64,000 nt of DNA from Polyangiaceae bacterium (GCA_013361525.1 JABFXY010000087.1:62001-126000), one strand, 5' to 3'. Counted from the stretch's first letter, positions 27,551 through 37,323 are shown. Numbers and translations: made by a program. Notes: generated from the sequence alone by a model not told the origin.

Positions 27551-28500
27551 ACGTCATGGAACCGAACTCCCTATCTCCGCGCTCTCGCCGTCGTTCCGCG
27601 CGCTGGACCTTTGCGAGCTGCGCGCTGCTGGCGCTGTCGCTATCGATCAATGGCTGCGCGAAGAAGAAGATGATCGGGTCCACGACCGACGACTCCGCCG
27701 AGCGCGCGCCGAGCGGCACCCAATCGAACTCGTCCACGCCGTCGACCGCTCGGCAAGGCGAGCCCGTATCGACGGTGGTCGCCCCTTCCGTTTCACTCGG
27801 CAAACCCGGCAAAGGTGTCATCGGACCGAGCGGGGTCGCCGCGTTCGACGCTTTGGGGCAAGAAGATCTGAAGCGGCTGAGAGGTGCCCGCATCTTCTTC
27901 GGGCACCAATCGGTCGGCAACAACCTGATCGATGCGGCGAAGGCGCTGGGCTACGGGTTTCGACACGTCGACAGCGATGCCGACTTCGCGATGGCGGGCC
28001 TCGGCGAAGCTCCCGTGCTCGACAACCACGACCCACACCGCAAGGTACGCAGCTTCGCCGAGCTGCTCGTCGAAAAGAAGGTCGCCGAGCGGGCGGACCT
28101 CGCTGGATTCAAGCTCTGTTACGTCGACTTCGAGAGCTCGATGAAGGTCGCCGGTTTGCGTGAGGCTTACACGGCGAAGATGGACGAGCTCCGCGCGGCG
28201 TACCCGAAGCTGCGGCTCTTCCACGTTACCCCGCCGCTCACCACCACCGGCCACGCAGAGAACCGCGCTCGGCTGGACTTCGGTGATTGGCTGAAGACGA
28301 CGTACGGCAACCGCGACGTGGTGGTCGACCTCGCCGCGATCGAGAGCGAGATGCCCGACGGCAAGCTCTGCACTTCGAATGGCGTGCGCTCGCTTTGTCG
28401 GGACTACGCATCCGACTCGGGCCACCTCAAGGCGGAAGGGGCAACACGCGGCGCGAAGGCGCTTCTCTACGGCTTCGCGCGCGCGCTCGGCGCCACCTGA
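27547..28500 (+). CDS. SGNH-like hydrolase lipoprotein, tentative
   Basis: 317-residue exported lipoprotein; the signal peptide ends in LSINGC (lipobox). A Ser/Thr-rich spacer leads to a hydrolase-like domain with ARIFFGHQSVGNNLID, where Ser could be the nucleophile and GHQS the block I analogue, and DSGHLKAEG near the C-terminus with a possible catalytic Asp/His. HVTPPLTTTGHAENR lies in between. The layout suggests a GDSL/SGNH-type esterase or acetylhydrolase outside the cytoplasm, but the classic GDS motif is absent. It is translated with the small membrane protein before it. Confidence 0.6.
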   Translation: MNVMEPNSLSPRSRRRSARWTFASCALLALSLSINGCAKKKMIGSTTDDSAERAPSGTQSNSSTPSTARQGEPVSTVVAPSVSLGKPGKGVIGPSGVAAFDALGQEDLKRLRGARIFFGHQSVGNNLIDAAKALGYGFRHVDSDADFAMAGLGEAPVLDNHDPHRKVRSFAELLVEKKVAERADLAGFKLCYVDFESSMKVAGLREAYTAKMDELRAAYPKLRLFHVTPPLTTTGHAENRARLDFGDWLKTTYGNRDVVVDLAAIESEMPDGKLCTSNGVRSLCRDYASDSGHLKAEGATRGAKALLYGFARALGAT

Positions 28501-28518
28501 AGCGGGGCTCGTCGTCGC

Positions 28519-28926
28519 TCAGCGCGACTGACAAAGCGTGAAGAAGTTTCCCGAGTCGTCGCGGAACACGGCCTCGAGACCATAAGAGCGCTCCGTCGGC
28601 TCGGAGAGAAACTCCACGCCGCGCCGCCGGAGATCCTCGTAGGTAGCGCGGCAATCGTCGCATTGCAGGACGCCGACACCGAACACGCCTTTTTCGACGA
28701 GCGCGCGAATCATGTGCACCGATTCGTCGTCGACGAGTGGGCTCGCGACGATCGGCATGAGGACGAGCTGGAAGTCGGCCTGACCGGCCGGCCCGACCGT
28801 GAGCCAACGAAACCCGCCGTTCTTGTCGTCGCTCCGCACTTCGAAGCCGAGCTTTTCGGTGTAGAAGGCTTTGGCTCGATCTTGGTCGGCGACGTAGACG
28901 ACGCCGTGGGACAGGCGCTGGATCAT
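28519..28926 (-). CDS. VOC (glyoxalase/bleomycin-resistance) superfamily protein
   Basis: 135-residue protein with two beta-alpha-beta-beta-beta modules. LSHGVVYVADQDRAKAFYTEKLGFEV is the typical first module; the second ends with AVFRDDSGNFFTLCQ. Members bind divalent metals or small ligands and include glyoxalases, dioxygenases and resistance proteins. The ATG before IQRLSHGVVYV was chosen because upstream in-frame residues do not belong to the fold. Divergent from the PNPOx-like gene with 158 bp between them. Substrate unknown. Confidence 0.82.
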   Translation of the reverse strand: MIQRLSHGVVYVADQDRAKAFYTEKLGFEVRSDDKNGGFRWLTVGPAGQADFQLVLMPIVASPLVDDESVHMIRALVEKGVFGVGVLQCDDCRATYEDLRRRGVEFLSEPTERSYGLEAVFRDDSGNFFTLCQSR

Positions 28927-29084
28927 GAAGCCGATCTTCGCGGACGGCCGAACGCAGCGCAAAGGTTGTTCACCGAGCGGCCTCGCCGCGCCCCCCTGAC
29001 CGAGGCCGAGTGCCCCAATCGGCCCCTTGTGACGCCAGCCGATTCGTTCACGCGCTGCGTGGTGCACGAATTGCCAAGCGCCTC

Positions 29085-29606
29085 ATGATGTCTGGACCCC
29101 CGACGAGCAGAACGAACGGCGCGAAGCATACGGTGTCCGAGGTCCTCGCAGCGTTCGCCGATGCGATCCTCTTGGCGTCGCCCGACGTGAAACCCGGCAG
29201 GCTCCAGGGCCGCTCGATGCACGTCGCGAACGTCGACCAGGACGGAACCTTGTGGTTCATGAGCGAACCGGAGATCACCGAGCGCGATGCGCTCGTCGGG
29301 ACGGAGGCCTACGTCGTCTTTCAATCGACCACGCGACAGGTCTTTCTCCGCGGATTGATGGCGCTGGTCACCGAGCCCAGCGAGATCGAAGCTCGCTGGG
29401 ATGCGCGCGCCGAAGCCGCGTTCCCCGGTGGCGCCACGAGCGGCAAGGCCTGCCTCGTGCGGTTCTCGACCGTCGAGGGCGAGCTCTGGGATCACAGGGG
29501 CGTGAAGAGCGTTCGCTACTTCCTCGACATCCCCCGCGCCGTCTTTTGCCAAGAGCGCGCATGCGCCGGCGACCAAGACGAGGTCGCCAGCGTCCGCACG
29601 TATTGA
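29085..29606 (+). CDS. PNPOx-like (general stress protein 26-type) flavin-binding protein
   Basis: 173-residue split-barrel protein of the pyridoxamine 5'-phosphate oxidase-like superfamily. Features are RSMHVANVDQDGTLWFMSEP, where FMN would be expected to bind, QSTTRQVFLRGLMAL and a C-terminal strand-helix end (LVRFSTVEGELWDH). Most such short family members bind FMN or F420 and reduce small molecules or act in stress responses rather than making PLP. Two adjacent ATGs (29085, 29088) could serve as start. Activity is not predictable from sequence. Confidence 0.75.
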   Translation: MMSGPPTSRTNGAKHTVSEVLAAFADAILLASPDVKPGRLQGRSMHVANVDQDGTLWFMSEPEITERDALVGTEAYVVFQSTTRQVFLRGLMALVTEPSEIEARWDARAEAAFPGGATSGKACLVRFSTVEGELWDHRGVKSVRYFLDIPRAVFCQERACAGDQDEVASVRTY

Positions 29607-29621
29607 GCAAGGGCTTCAGGC

Positions 29622-30257
29622 TCAGTTCGCGCCGATTTGCCAGGCGCCGGAGTCTTCCGGCTCGGCGGCTTCGCCTTCGGCAGCGTCCGCCTCTACCGCC
29701 TCGACCTCTTCGTCGCTCGGCTCTTCCGCCGATTGCGCCTGCATCTCCGCTTCCTGATCTTCGGCGGGTGTACCGCTCCGAACCGGGTCGGCGAGGATGA
29801 AGGAGGCGCGCTTCGACAGGCCGATCTCGCCGAGCGTTCGGGGCCCGCCGTGACCGATCTGCACGCCGCTCATCACGAGGCGCGCGGACGAGAGCTCTGC
29901 CCGATCGGGAGCAATGAAGCCGACCTTCACCGTGCGTGCGCGGCCCGGCTCGATGACGATCGGCTTTTCCGCGCGACGGCCGCGCGGACCGGGGAGGAGC
30001 GTGCCGTCACCGAGGCGCAACGCGAGATCGGAGCGATACACGACCATGGGTTTGTCCGACTGGTTGTGCACCCACGTCTTCACGAAAACGCGCTCGCCGC
30101 GAACGTGGGCGTCACTCACGCGAACATAGATTCGATCGCTCGATATGGACTCGCGCGCGTAGAGCGGCTCGCGATGGGCGCGACAACCCATGAGCGCGGA
30201 CGAGCCGATCACGAGGGAGAGAGGGAGCATGATGTGGAGTGCGGCGCGAGCGAACAT
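29622..30257 (-). CDS. Lipoprotein with acidic C-terminal tail, hypothetical
   Basis: 211-residue exported lipoprotein. The signal peptide ends at SALMGC (lipobox). The middle reads as a single immunoglobulin-like beta-sandwich (VRVSDAHVRGERVFVKTWVHN, KPMVVYRSDLALRL, GRARTVKVGFIAPD). It closes with a Glu/Ala-rich, strongly acidic tail (EEPSDEEVEAVEADAAEGE) and an ordinary end, GAWQIGAN. Location outside the cytoplasm is inferred. Nothing in the neighbouring genes explains its role. Confidence 0.68.
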   Translation of the reverse strand: MFARAALHIMLPLSLVIGSSALMGCRAHREPLYARESISSDRIYVRVSDAHVRGERVFVKTWVHNQSDKPMVVYRSDLALRLGDGTLLPGPRGRRAEKPIVIEPGRARTVKVGFIAPDRAELSSARLVMSGVQIGHGGPRTLGEIGLSKRASFILADPVRSGTPAEDQEAEMQAQSAEEPSDEEVEAVEADAAEGEAAEPEDSGAWQIGAN

Positions 30258-30430
30258 TCAAAACGGATAACATCGCGCCTGTATTGCGCGCGGAGCGAGC
30301 ACGGTTCCCACCGAGACTGCGACGTGGAGAACGTGCCCTGAGAATCGGACCCCGCACGCTTGTGGCCGGCCTCCGTTTTTGAGAGCTTGCGAGCCCTTCG
30401 TCGCGTCGACGAAGCCCTTCGAGGCCCATC

Positions 30431-31075
30431 ATGAAGCTCTATTACAACCCCGTTTCGAGCTACTCCCAGAAGGCCCTCATGGCCCTGTACGAGAAGAACG
30501 TCACGTTCACGCCGGTCGTCGTGAACTTGATGGATCCCGCGGGTAGAGCGGAGCTCGAGAAGATCTATCCCGTCGGCAAAGTTCCCGTGCTGATCGAAGA
30601 CGAAGGCAGGGTCGTGCCCGAGTCGAGCATCATCATCGAGCTCCTCGATCAGCGCTTCCCGGACACGGGGCCGCGCCTCCTTCCGACCGATCCTGCGCTC
30701 GCGCTCGAGACGCGCCGGTGGGATCGCTTCGTCGATTGTTACGTCAACGAGCCGATGCAGAAGGTCTTCTTCGACGGCATGCGTCCCGAGGACAAGCGGG
30801 ACGCGTTCGGCGTCGCGCAGGCGCGCGGTCTTCTGACGAAAGCCTGTACCGCGCTCGACGCGCATCTCGCGACGCGAACGTGGCTGAACGGCGAGGCGCT
30901 CTCCCTTGCCGATTGTGGTGCGGCGCCGTGTTTGAGCTACCTGCGAATGCTCCAGCCATACGACACGTTCAAGCACCTTACCGCTTATGCGGGGCGCCTC
31001 CTCGAGCGACCGAGCTTCGTGCGGATCTCGAAGGACGCAGAGCCGATCCTGAAGGCGATGCAGGCCGGCCGGTGA
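30431..31075 (+). CDS. Glutathione S-transferase family protein
   Basis: 214 residues with a thioredoxin-like N-terminal domain and an all-helical C-terminal domain. MKLYYNPVSSYSQKALMAL shows the start of the GSH-binding fold, with Ser residues at the likely catalytic position. VGKVPVLIEDEGRVVPESSII carries the cis-Pro and the ESS glutathione-binding turn. Probably conjugates or reduces with glutathione, or a similar low-molecular-weight thiol. The final 4 nt overlap the next start (GTGA), so it is cotranscribed with the lipoprotein that follows. Confidence 0.88.
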   Translation: MKLYYNPVSSYSQKALMALYEKNVTFTPVVVNLMDPAGRAELEKIYPVGKVPVLIEDEGRVVPESSIIIELLDQRFPDTGPRLLPTDPALALETRRWDRFVDCYVNEPMQKVFFDGMRPEDKRDAFGVAQARGLLTKACTALDAHLATRTWLNGEALSLADCGAAPCLSYLRMLQPYDTFKHLTAYAGRLLERPSFVRISKDAEPILKAMQAGR

Positions 31076-32364
31076 TCGAGCGAATGCGCGGGGCGCTGCG
31101 ACGACGAGCGGTACTCGGCGCATTCGTGTTTTCGGCGGCGCTCGGTTGTCGCGATGCGCCGCCCGACGAGGCGCCGCGGATCACGAGCAGCGGCGCGAGC
31201 GCAGAGCCCGTCGCGAGCGCGTGCGACATGATCCCGACGCCGGCGCCCTCGGCGTTGGGATCATCGTCGGCATCGGCGACGGTGGACGAGGGTGCGGGTC
31301 GAATGGAGATCGTGCTGCCCCTCGCGCGTTCGGTCGCGTTCCACGTCGAGCACCGTGCGGGTATCGGACCGCTCACGACGGGCTCGAGCCGTTACGACGG
31401 CGAGCGAGTCGTCGCGATGTATCAAATGGCGGCGATGGGCCTCGCGCAGCTGGTGCTCGATCATCCTTCGCATCGAGGCGAGCTGTTGCCGGCCATTCGA
31501 GCCGCGGCCGATGCGCTCGTCGAGCCGGAGACCTGGGCGTTCGGCGGCGCTGCGTACAACGACGCGAAGCCCTTCGATGCCGTCGAACAAAGCGCCGGAC
31601 ATGCGTACCTCGGGTACCTCGACCTCGCATTGGGCATGGTCCGCGCGGTCGATCCCGACACGAAACACGCCGCACTTCACGATCGACTGACGGTCGCATT
31701 GGCGAGACACCTCGCCGCGTCCAACGTCGGCGTCCTCGAGACCTATCCCGGCGAGGCTTATCCACCCGACATCGCAATGGTCATCGGCGCGATAGGGCTG
31801 CACGGGCGCGTGACGGGCGCCGATCACGGCGCGGAGATCGAGTCCGCGGTGCGCCATTTCCGTGCGCGATTCGTCGACGCTCGTTCCGGGTTCGTCCATC
31901 AATCCGTGGATCCGATTCGCGGTACGCCGCGTGACGCTCCGCGGGGCAGCGGAACGGCCGTGTCGGCATTTGCGCTCGCGTTCGCCGACGCGGATCTCGC
32001 GGGCGAGCTTCACCGTGCGCTCGTCGCCCAAGGCCGGCAAGACGTGCTGAGCTTCGCTGGTATCGCGGAATACCCGCCCGGACATACCGGAGACGCCGAC
32101 GTGGATGCGGGGCTCGTCTTCCTGGGTGTCGGCGCGACGGCGACGGCGTTCGCGATAGGCTCCGCGCGCATCCAGCGAGACGCGGAGCTCTTCGAAGCGC
32201 TCGCGCGGACCGCCGAGACGTTCGGCGATCCGCAAGAACGCGACGGGCGGCGGACCTACACGCGCGGGGGCGCCGTCGGCGATGCGGCGCTCCTCGCGAT
32301 GTACACCGCCGGCCCGCTCACGGCTCAGCGCGACGGTGCCGCGCGGCGCAACACGAACCGCTGA
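31072..32364 (+). CDS. Lipoprotein with alpha-toroid-like domain, hypothetical
   Basis: 430-residue exported lipoprotein; signal peptide ends FSAALGC. GTG start overlapping the GST stop was chosen; ATG 31084 is an alternative. The body is helical with Gly/Pro turns (WAFGGAAYNDAKPFDAVEQS, AGHAYLGYLDLALGMV, VLETYPGEAYPPDIAMVIGA), reminiscent of linalool dehydratase-like alpha/alpha barrels, though the similarity is weak. Its last 40 nt overlap the end of the convergent DUF2339 gene, which is unusual. Function unknown. Confidence 0.7.
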   Translation: MIERMRGALRRRAVLGAFVFSAALGCRDAPPDEAPRITSSGASAEPVASACDMIPTPAPSALGSSSASATVDEGAGRMEIVLPLARSVAFHVEHRAGIGPLTTGSSRYDGERVVAMYQMAAMGLAQLVLDHPSHRGELLPAIRAAADALVEPETWAFGGAAYNDAKPFDAVEQSAGHAYLGYLDLALGMVRAVDPDTKHAALHDRLTVALARHLAASNVGVLETYPGEAYPPDIAMVIGAIGLHGRVTGADHGAEIESAVRHFRARFVDARSGFVHQSVDPIRGTPRDAPRGSGTAVSAFALAFADADLAGELHRALVAQGRQDVLSFAGIAEYPPGHTGDADVDAGLVFLGVGATATAFAIGSARIQRDAELFEALARTAETFGDPQERDGRRTYTRGGAVGDAALLAMYTAGPLTAQRDGAARRNTNR

Positions 32365-35285
32365 TAGAGGATCGATATCACGATCAGCGACACGGCCAGG
32401 CCGAGGAGCGCTCCGACGCGATAGAGGTCCTCGAGGTTCGCGAGGTCGTAGAGGAAGACCTTGCCGGCGGTGACGAGGACCAGACCGAGGCTCGTCCAGC
32501 GAAGCGGCGCCTCGTCGCGGCGCAAACCGAGGACGAGCAAGCCGACACCGTAGAGCCCCCAAACGAGGGACATGGTGAGGTCGCGTCCTTGGGACGCGGA
32601 CAGCGCGAGGGAGAGACGATCCGTCGTCGAATAGAGGTCGATGACGCAGACGTTCGCCCACACGAAGACGACGACCAGCGCGATGCCGCCGGCGAGCTTC
32701 GCGAGCGCATCCCTTCGCGTCACGGCCCCGGCGCCGACCGCGAGCGCAGCAGGAACGAGGAACGCCGGCGCGATCCAATTGAGAATCGGCACCGCGCCCC
32801 GCGGGTGCATCGACAGGAGCCCGGGGTCGAGCAAGAGCGAGCCACCCAGGATGAGGTGCAGCCCCCCGAGCGCAGCGAACATCGGGTGAGGACGCAGGCG
32901 ATCGAAAACGACCGCACCGAGACCGAATGCAGCGAAGGCCCAAGCGCGATGTTCGCCGTGAAGCGTCGTCACGGTCGCGACCATCACGGCGACCGCGATG
33001 AGTAGACCGTGCGCGTAGCCGGCTTCTTCGCGCGCGGTCGTACGCTGCGCGCCCACGAGGAGCGCGAGCGAGACGAGCGCAGCAACGGAAGCGACGCCGC
33101 CGAGGGGAATGTCGCGCAGCCCTCCACCCGCGGGGAGAATCGCGAGCGCGAAGACGAGGACGAGGAGCGCTTGGTCACGGCTGACGCCCGGTCGGTCGGC
33201 GGTGCGACCGAGAAACATCGGCACAGCGAAGAGGCCGCCGCCGACGAGGAGGTACGCCACCACGACGTGCGCGAGGGGCCCCGGCGCATGCAGCCAACCG
33301 TGCAGCGCCAGCGTAACGGCCGCCATCAGGCCGAGGATCGGATACGTGATGGCTGCGGCACCCCGCGCGGCGAGCGCAATACCAACGAAGCCGATGGTGA
33401 GCGTCGTGGCCTCCGGGAGGCCGAGGCGGGCTGCGCCCGTCCAGAGCGACGCGAGGAGCAACACCGCACCTTGTCCCGCACCCTCGCGGAGCTCACGAGC
33501 CCACGCGGCGTGTGTTTCGGACGAGCGATGCGCGACGCCGAGCGAGGCCGCGAGCCAGATGGCGCCCATCGTCCAAGCGACGGCGAACGAGCGCAACGTG
33601 AGCCCATGCAGAAGGCTCGCGACACAAACCATCGCGAGGCTCGCGGCGAGGCCCGACGTCGCGACACGCGCGAGCGACGGCCAGGCCGTGAAGCGTCCGA
33701 GGGCGCACGCGCCGAGCGACAGCGCCACGAGCGCAGCGACGAGGACGCTGGATGCCGGCGCGACGAAGACGCCGAGGACGACCAGCGACGCCGACACGGC
33801 GAGCACACCCGCCGCGGCGAGGGCTGTGTGCGATCGACGATCGAGGATCGCCGCGACGGGCATTGGAATCGCCGCGCCGACGGCGAGGACCGCGAGGCCG
33901 AAGGAGCGATGCGCCACGCCGACGCCACCCATCCACGCAAGGCAGAGCACCGCGGTGCCGACGACGGCGACGGCGAGAAGCCCCGGCTCTTTGCTGCGTC
34001 CAGCGAGCACGACGGCGAGGACCTGCAACGCCACCGCAAGGACGAGAAGCGCCGCCGGAACGGCCGTGTGCGACGTCATCATCGCGAGCCGGAGCGCGAA
34101 GACGTACGACAGGAGGAGCGCCGCATATCGCGTCGCGACCTCCAGCCCGCTCGGCGGTGCCTCGCGCTGAGCGATCCGATGCGGGGCGAGCGAAGGCAGC
34201 GCGCCGAAGAGCGATGCGAAGACGACGACGATCGCCAGCTGCAAGAGCGGCGGAGCCGACCCCTCGCCCACCGTCCAAGCGATGTAGTAGGTCGTACTGC
34301 CGAGCATCGCGAGCATGGTGAGCGCCCACCATCCGCGACGAAGGGCGAATACAACGGTCGCCGCATCGAGCAGCGCGACGTACGCGAGAACCGCGTAGGG
34401 TCGATCGGGCGCGAGCTCGAGCGACAGCGGCGCCGCGAACCCGCCCGCGATGCCGAGCAGGCCGACGGGGAGCGAGTCGTCACGAAGCGCGAGCGCGATA
34501 CCGATCGCCGTCACGAGCACCGACAACGCAAAGGCCGCGAGCGGACCGACGATCCCGACGAGGTAGTGACCTGCCCAGACCGTCGCATACAAACCGGCGA
34601 CTCCTGCGCCGGTCATCCAGCTCGCGAGCGTCGGGTGCGAATCGCGAACGCGGGTGCGTGCGACGGTCGCGCAAGCAACGCTCACGATGCCGCCGAGCCC
34701 GACGCGCATCGCCGGTGTCAGCCATCCCGCTTCGATCGAGAAGCGTAGGAAGTAGAGGAGCGCGACGACCAGGATCACCGCGCCGGTCGCCGCAGCACCG
34801 CGAACACCGAGCCAGCGCTCCCAATCGATCGGGTTCGGCGTTTCTCCGGCGGCGATGTCGGAAGGCTGCTCGGAGGCAGGTCTCGAGACGGCGTTCGGCT
34901 CGAGCGGTGCTGACGCGGTCGCCTTGCCGAACGCTTCGTTAGCGTCGAGCGAATGCGTTTCGTTGGGTGCGTCGGCCGGCCGTGTTTCGACCCGCTGCGT
35001 CGCGGACGCGACAGCGTCGGGCGCGTTTTCACGAGGTTGCTCGGGCATCGGAGCCCAACCGACGTGCTGCTGTGCGATGGGGTGCGCTTCACGAAACGGC
35101 GACGAGACGGGCGTAGCCGACGATCGAAAAGATGAAGAAACCTCGACGTACGAGATGCGCCGCGTGAGCCCGGCTGTCATCCATTCCATCTGCGTCCGTG
35201 CGCGCTCGAGCTCAGCGATGCGCGCCGACTGTCGACCGACCCAGATGAAGAGCGCGATCACGACAAGAGTAAGCAAGAAGTCCAC
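32325..35285 (-). CDS. DUF2339 large polytopic membrane protein
   Basis: 986-residue membrane protein with many hydrophobic helices (well over 20). The N-terminus, MDFLLTLVVIALFIWVGRQS followed by a charged Pro/Ser-rich stretch of ~130 residues and then WERWLGVRGAAATGAVILVVALLY, matches DUF2339 proteins of unknown role. GTG start with a good Shine-Dalgarno sequence (GGAGG, about 7 nt upstream). The 3' end overlaps the convergent lipoprotein gene by 40 nt. Such proteins are large for bacteria and may act in envelope biology, but no mechanism is known. Confidence 0.85.
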   Translation of the reverse strand: MDFLLTLVVIALFIWVGRQSARIAELERARTQMEWMTAGLTRRISYVEVSSSFRSSATPVSSPFREAHPIAQQHVGWAPMPEQPRENAPDAVASATQRVETRPADAPNETHSLDANEAFGKATASAPLEPNAVSRPASEQPSDIAAGETPNPIDWERWLGVRGAAATGAVILVVALLYFLRFSIEAGWLTPAMRVGLGGIVSVACATVARTRVRDSHPTLASWMTGAGVAGLYATVWAGHYLVGIVGPLAAFALSVLVTAIGIALALRDDSLPVGLLGIAGGFAAPLSLELAPDRPYAVLAYVALLDAATVVFALRRGWWALTMLAMLGSTTYYIAWTVGEGSAPPLLQLAIVVVFASLFGALPSLAPHRIAQREAPPSGLEVATRYAALLLSYVFALRLAMMTSHTAVPAALLVLAVALQVLAVVLAGRSKEPGLLAVAVVGTAVLCLAWMGGVGVAHRSFGLAVLAVGAAIPMPVAAILDRRSHTALAAAGVLAVSASLVVLGVFVAPASSVLVAALVALSLGACALGRFTAWPSLARVATSGLAASLAMVCVASLLHGLTLRSFAVAWTMGAIWLAASLGVAHRSSETHAAWARELREGAGQGAVLLLASLWTGAARLGLPEATTLTIGFVGIALAARGAAAITYPILGLMAAVTLALHGWLHAPGPLAHVVVAYLLVGGGLFAVPMFLGRTADRPGVSRDQALLVLVFALAILPAGGGLRDIPLGGVASVAALVSLALLVGAQRTTAREEAGYAHGLLIAVAVMVATVTTLHGEHRAWAFAAFGLGAVVFDRLRPHPMFAALGGLHLILGGSLLLDPGLLSMHPRGAVPILNWIAPAFLVPAALAVGAGAVTRRDALAKLAGGIALVVVFVWANVCVIDLYSTTDRLSLALSASQGRDLTMSLVWGLYGVGLLVLGLRRDEAPLRWTSLGLVLVTAGKVFLYDLANLEDLYRVGALLGLAVSLIVISILYQRFVLRRAAPSR

Positions 35286-35493
35286 GTCGAATCCTCCGTT
35301 CGCTGGGACATTCGATCGACACGAAGCAGGCCGCGGACCAGCGCGCCGTCAAACACTGCACACGGATTTTTCCGAGCGCGACGACGTGGAGTGCGACGAC
35401 GCGGAAGCAGGCGACGCGCGTACACGTGTTCGCGTGGCACCAATCCGTCATCGAGCAGGAAACCTTCACGCAGCGCCGTGTTCAGAAGCGACG

Positions 35494-36288
35494 ATGCGGG
35501 GGCTTCGATCGATGCTCGTGACGGCGGCGCTCGTCGCGACCGGCTGCGCTCAAACGCCGCCGCCGAAACAGGCCGCGTCCATCACACCGAAGCTCGTGTC
35601 GCAGCCGACGCCCAAGGGTTGCAGCGCAGAGACGCTCGCGAACGTGACGCCCTGGGTCGGTCGCATCACCGATCGAGAACCGATCGAGGCAATGGGAGAC
35701 ACATCCACGATCGTGCGAAATGATTGGGTGCTCTGCAGCGGCCTCGACGTGGAGGACTGCGAAGCCTGGGCGCGACGCACGGCTGAACGCAGCGCGGCAA
35801 GCAACGATTTGACGATCGACGTGTCGCCGGGCAAGTCGTACCGCGGCAAGCTCTGGACGATCGACGTCGGAGACCACGAGGAGGCGCACCTCTTCCCGTC
35901 GAACCGCGAGTTCGTCGCGTACTTTCGATCCCTCGAGCACGAAGGAAAGAAGCCCATCGTCCTCGGCAGCGATCGCGTCGTCGAGGCGCGCTACAACCGC
36001 GTCGAAATCGCCTATCGCACGCCGCCGGGCTACGGCACCGTCCCCGCTGCGCGCTGGCGTTACGAGATCCCGAAGGTGCCCTCGGCGATCGCCGAAGCCT
36101 CGCTCGCATTCGAAGACCTCGAGGCCGACGGCATCGGCCTCACCTCGGCGAGCTGGGTCGCGCTCCACGAGGCTGCGTGGAAGTCCGTGAAGGAAGGTCG
36201 CGTCCCGGAGCTAGCGACGGACACGTCGCTGCCGCCCACCGACGAGGTCTTCGACATGTGGCTCGAAGTCCACTGCGGCACGCCATAA
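35494..36288 (+). CDS. Lipoprotein, hypothetical
   Basis: 264-residue predicted lipoprotein with signal peptide ending LVATGC. The rest is a soluble domain with Cys residues (KGCSAETLANVTPWVG, VLCSGLDVEDCEAW) and beta-rich segments (RVEIAYRTPPGYG). A pair of cysteines could form disulfides. No family recognised. The start at MRGLRSMLVTAAL was chosen to give a signal peptide. A strong hairpin follows its stop and separates it from the convergent lipoprotein gene. Confidence 0.65.
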   Translation: MRGLRSMLVTAALVATGCAQTPPPKQAASITPKLVSQPTPKGCSAETLANVTPWVGRITDREPIEAMGDTSTIVRNDWVLCSGLDVEDCEAWARRTAERSAASNDLTIDVSPGKSYRGKLWTIDVGDHEEAHLFPSNREFVAYFRSLEHEGKKPIVLGSDRVVEARYNRVEIAYRTPPGYGTVPAARWRYEIPKVPSAIAEASLAFEDLEADGIGLTSASWVALHEAAWKSVKEGRVPELATDTSLPPTDEVFDMWLEVHCGTP

Positions 36289-36309
36289 GCACGGCGCTTG
36301 TTGTTGATT

Positions 36310-36342
36310 GGCGAAGAGCGGTTCAAAGCACCGCTCTTCGCC
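36310..36342 (+). terminator. Perfect 13-bp stem hairpin between convergent genes
   Basis: GGCGAAGAGCGGT pairs perfectly with ACCGCTCTTCGCC over 13 bp around a 7-nt loop (TCAAAGC). It lies between two convergent lipoprotein genes and can form on either strand, so it probably works as a bidirectional terminator. No clear T tract follows on either side. Confidence 0.75.
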
Positions 36343-36358
36343 GCCCCCAGCTACGAAA

Positions 36359-37213
36359 TCAGCGGCAGGAGCCCGGAACGTTCGCGCCGGCGAGCGCGCT
36401 GCGAACCGCGGCGAGCGCCTTGGCGGTGTCCGGGTTCTTGCGAGCGTTCTCGCAGGCGCCGGCAGCCATGATGTAGAGGCCGGCCTGCTGCGGAGGTGCG
36501 CTCTTCGCGTTCTGACGGATGGCCGCGCAACACGCCGCGAGACCGTCGCCGCCCTTCGCCTTGGTGATCGAGCGGAATGCGTTGAACACGCTCGCCTGAT
36601 CACCACCCTCGTCCCAGGAGCCGATGACCAGCGTCTGCTCCGACGCCATCATCGCCGCCTTCACCTGGCCGGCGCCGCGCGTGCAGATGCCGTCCGCAAC
36701 CGTCGCGGGCAGCTTCTCTTTGCCGACCGTCGCCTGCTCGGGCGGCGTCGACCACTGGCAGTTCGTGAGGCCGGCGGCCTGCGCGGCAGCTGCCATTCGC
36801 TGATCCGGTCCCTCGGCACCGAAGCCGGCTACCGCGACGCGCGCCTTGTCGTCCGCCGACTTGGCGACCGTGGTGTCGCCCTTCGTGACCGCCCACTCCT
36901 TCGGAGACTGAATGCTCGCCTTCGCGTTCGAGGCGGTGAGCGCGTTGCCGTTCGTGATTCCGTCCGGCTTGTTGTCGACCTCGGACTTCACCTTCGGCTC
37001 GATGCCGGCGGGCTTCGCCGCCGTCTCGGTCGTCGCCGCGGTGGGCGCCGGTTGGGTGGGCGCCGTCGTCGTGGTCGGGGCCGGAGCCGTGGTGCCCGCC
37101 GCCGTCTTCTCGGACGTGGGTTTCTCAGTGGCCTCCTCTTCAGTCGTTTCCTTTTGGGGGCATCCGGACAGCAGGAGAACAGCCATCAACCATGCGCTTG
37201 GGCGAACCTTCAT
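36359..37213 (-). CDS. Lipoprotein with Thr/Ala/Pro-rich linker, hypothetical
   Basis: 284-residue exported lipoprotein. Signal peptide ends LLLSGC. A long Thr/Ala/Pro/Glu-rich linker (residues ~20-75) precedes a domain of ~200 residues with several cysteines (TNCQWSTPPEQA, GICTRGAG, ACCAAIRQ, GACENARK). The linker-plus-domain style is common in myxobacterial lipoproteins. No family recognised. Confidence 0.68.
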   Translation of the reverse strand: MKVRPSAWLMAVLLLSGCPQKETTEEEATEKPTSEKTAAGTTAPAPTTTTAPTQPAPTAATTETAAKPAGIEPKVKSEVDNKPDGITNGNALTASNAKASIQSPKEWAVTKGDTTVAKSADDKARVAVAGFGAEGPDQRMAAAAQAAGLTNCQWSTPPEQATVGKEKLPATVADGICTRGAGQVKAAMMASEQTLVIGSWDEGGDQASVFNAFRSITKAKGGDGLAACCAAIRQNAKSAPPQQAGLYIMAAGACENARKNPDTAKALAAVRSALAGANVPGSCR

Positions 37214-37323
37214 GCGTGGATTCCTCCGCGAAGTGAGTCTGTTGTCAAGCTCCGACGAGCCTACCGATCAAAAAGCGATAACCATTTGCATGCAGACCGT
37301 AGACAGCTCGTCCAACACGTGCT

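Noticed and set aside
33009-34748. 579-residue open frame on the plus strand
   Set aside because: Antisense to the DUF2339 gene; composition is almost only charged residues, typical of a shadow frame.
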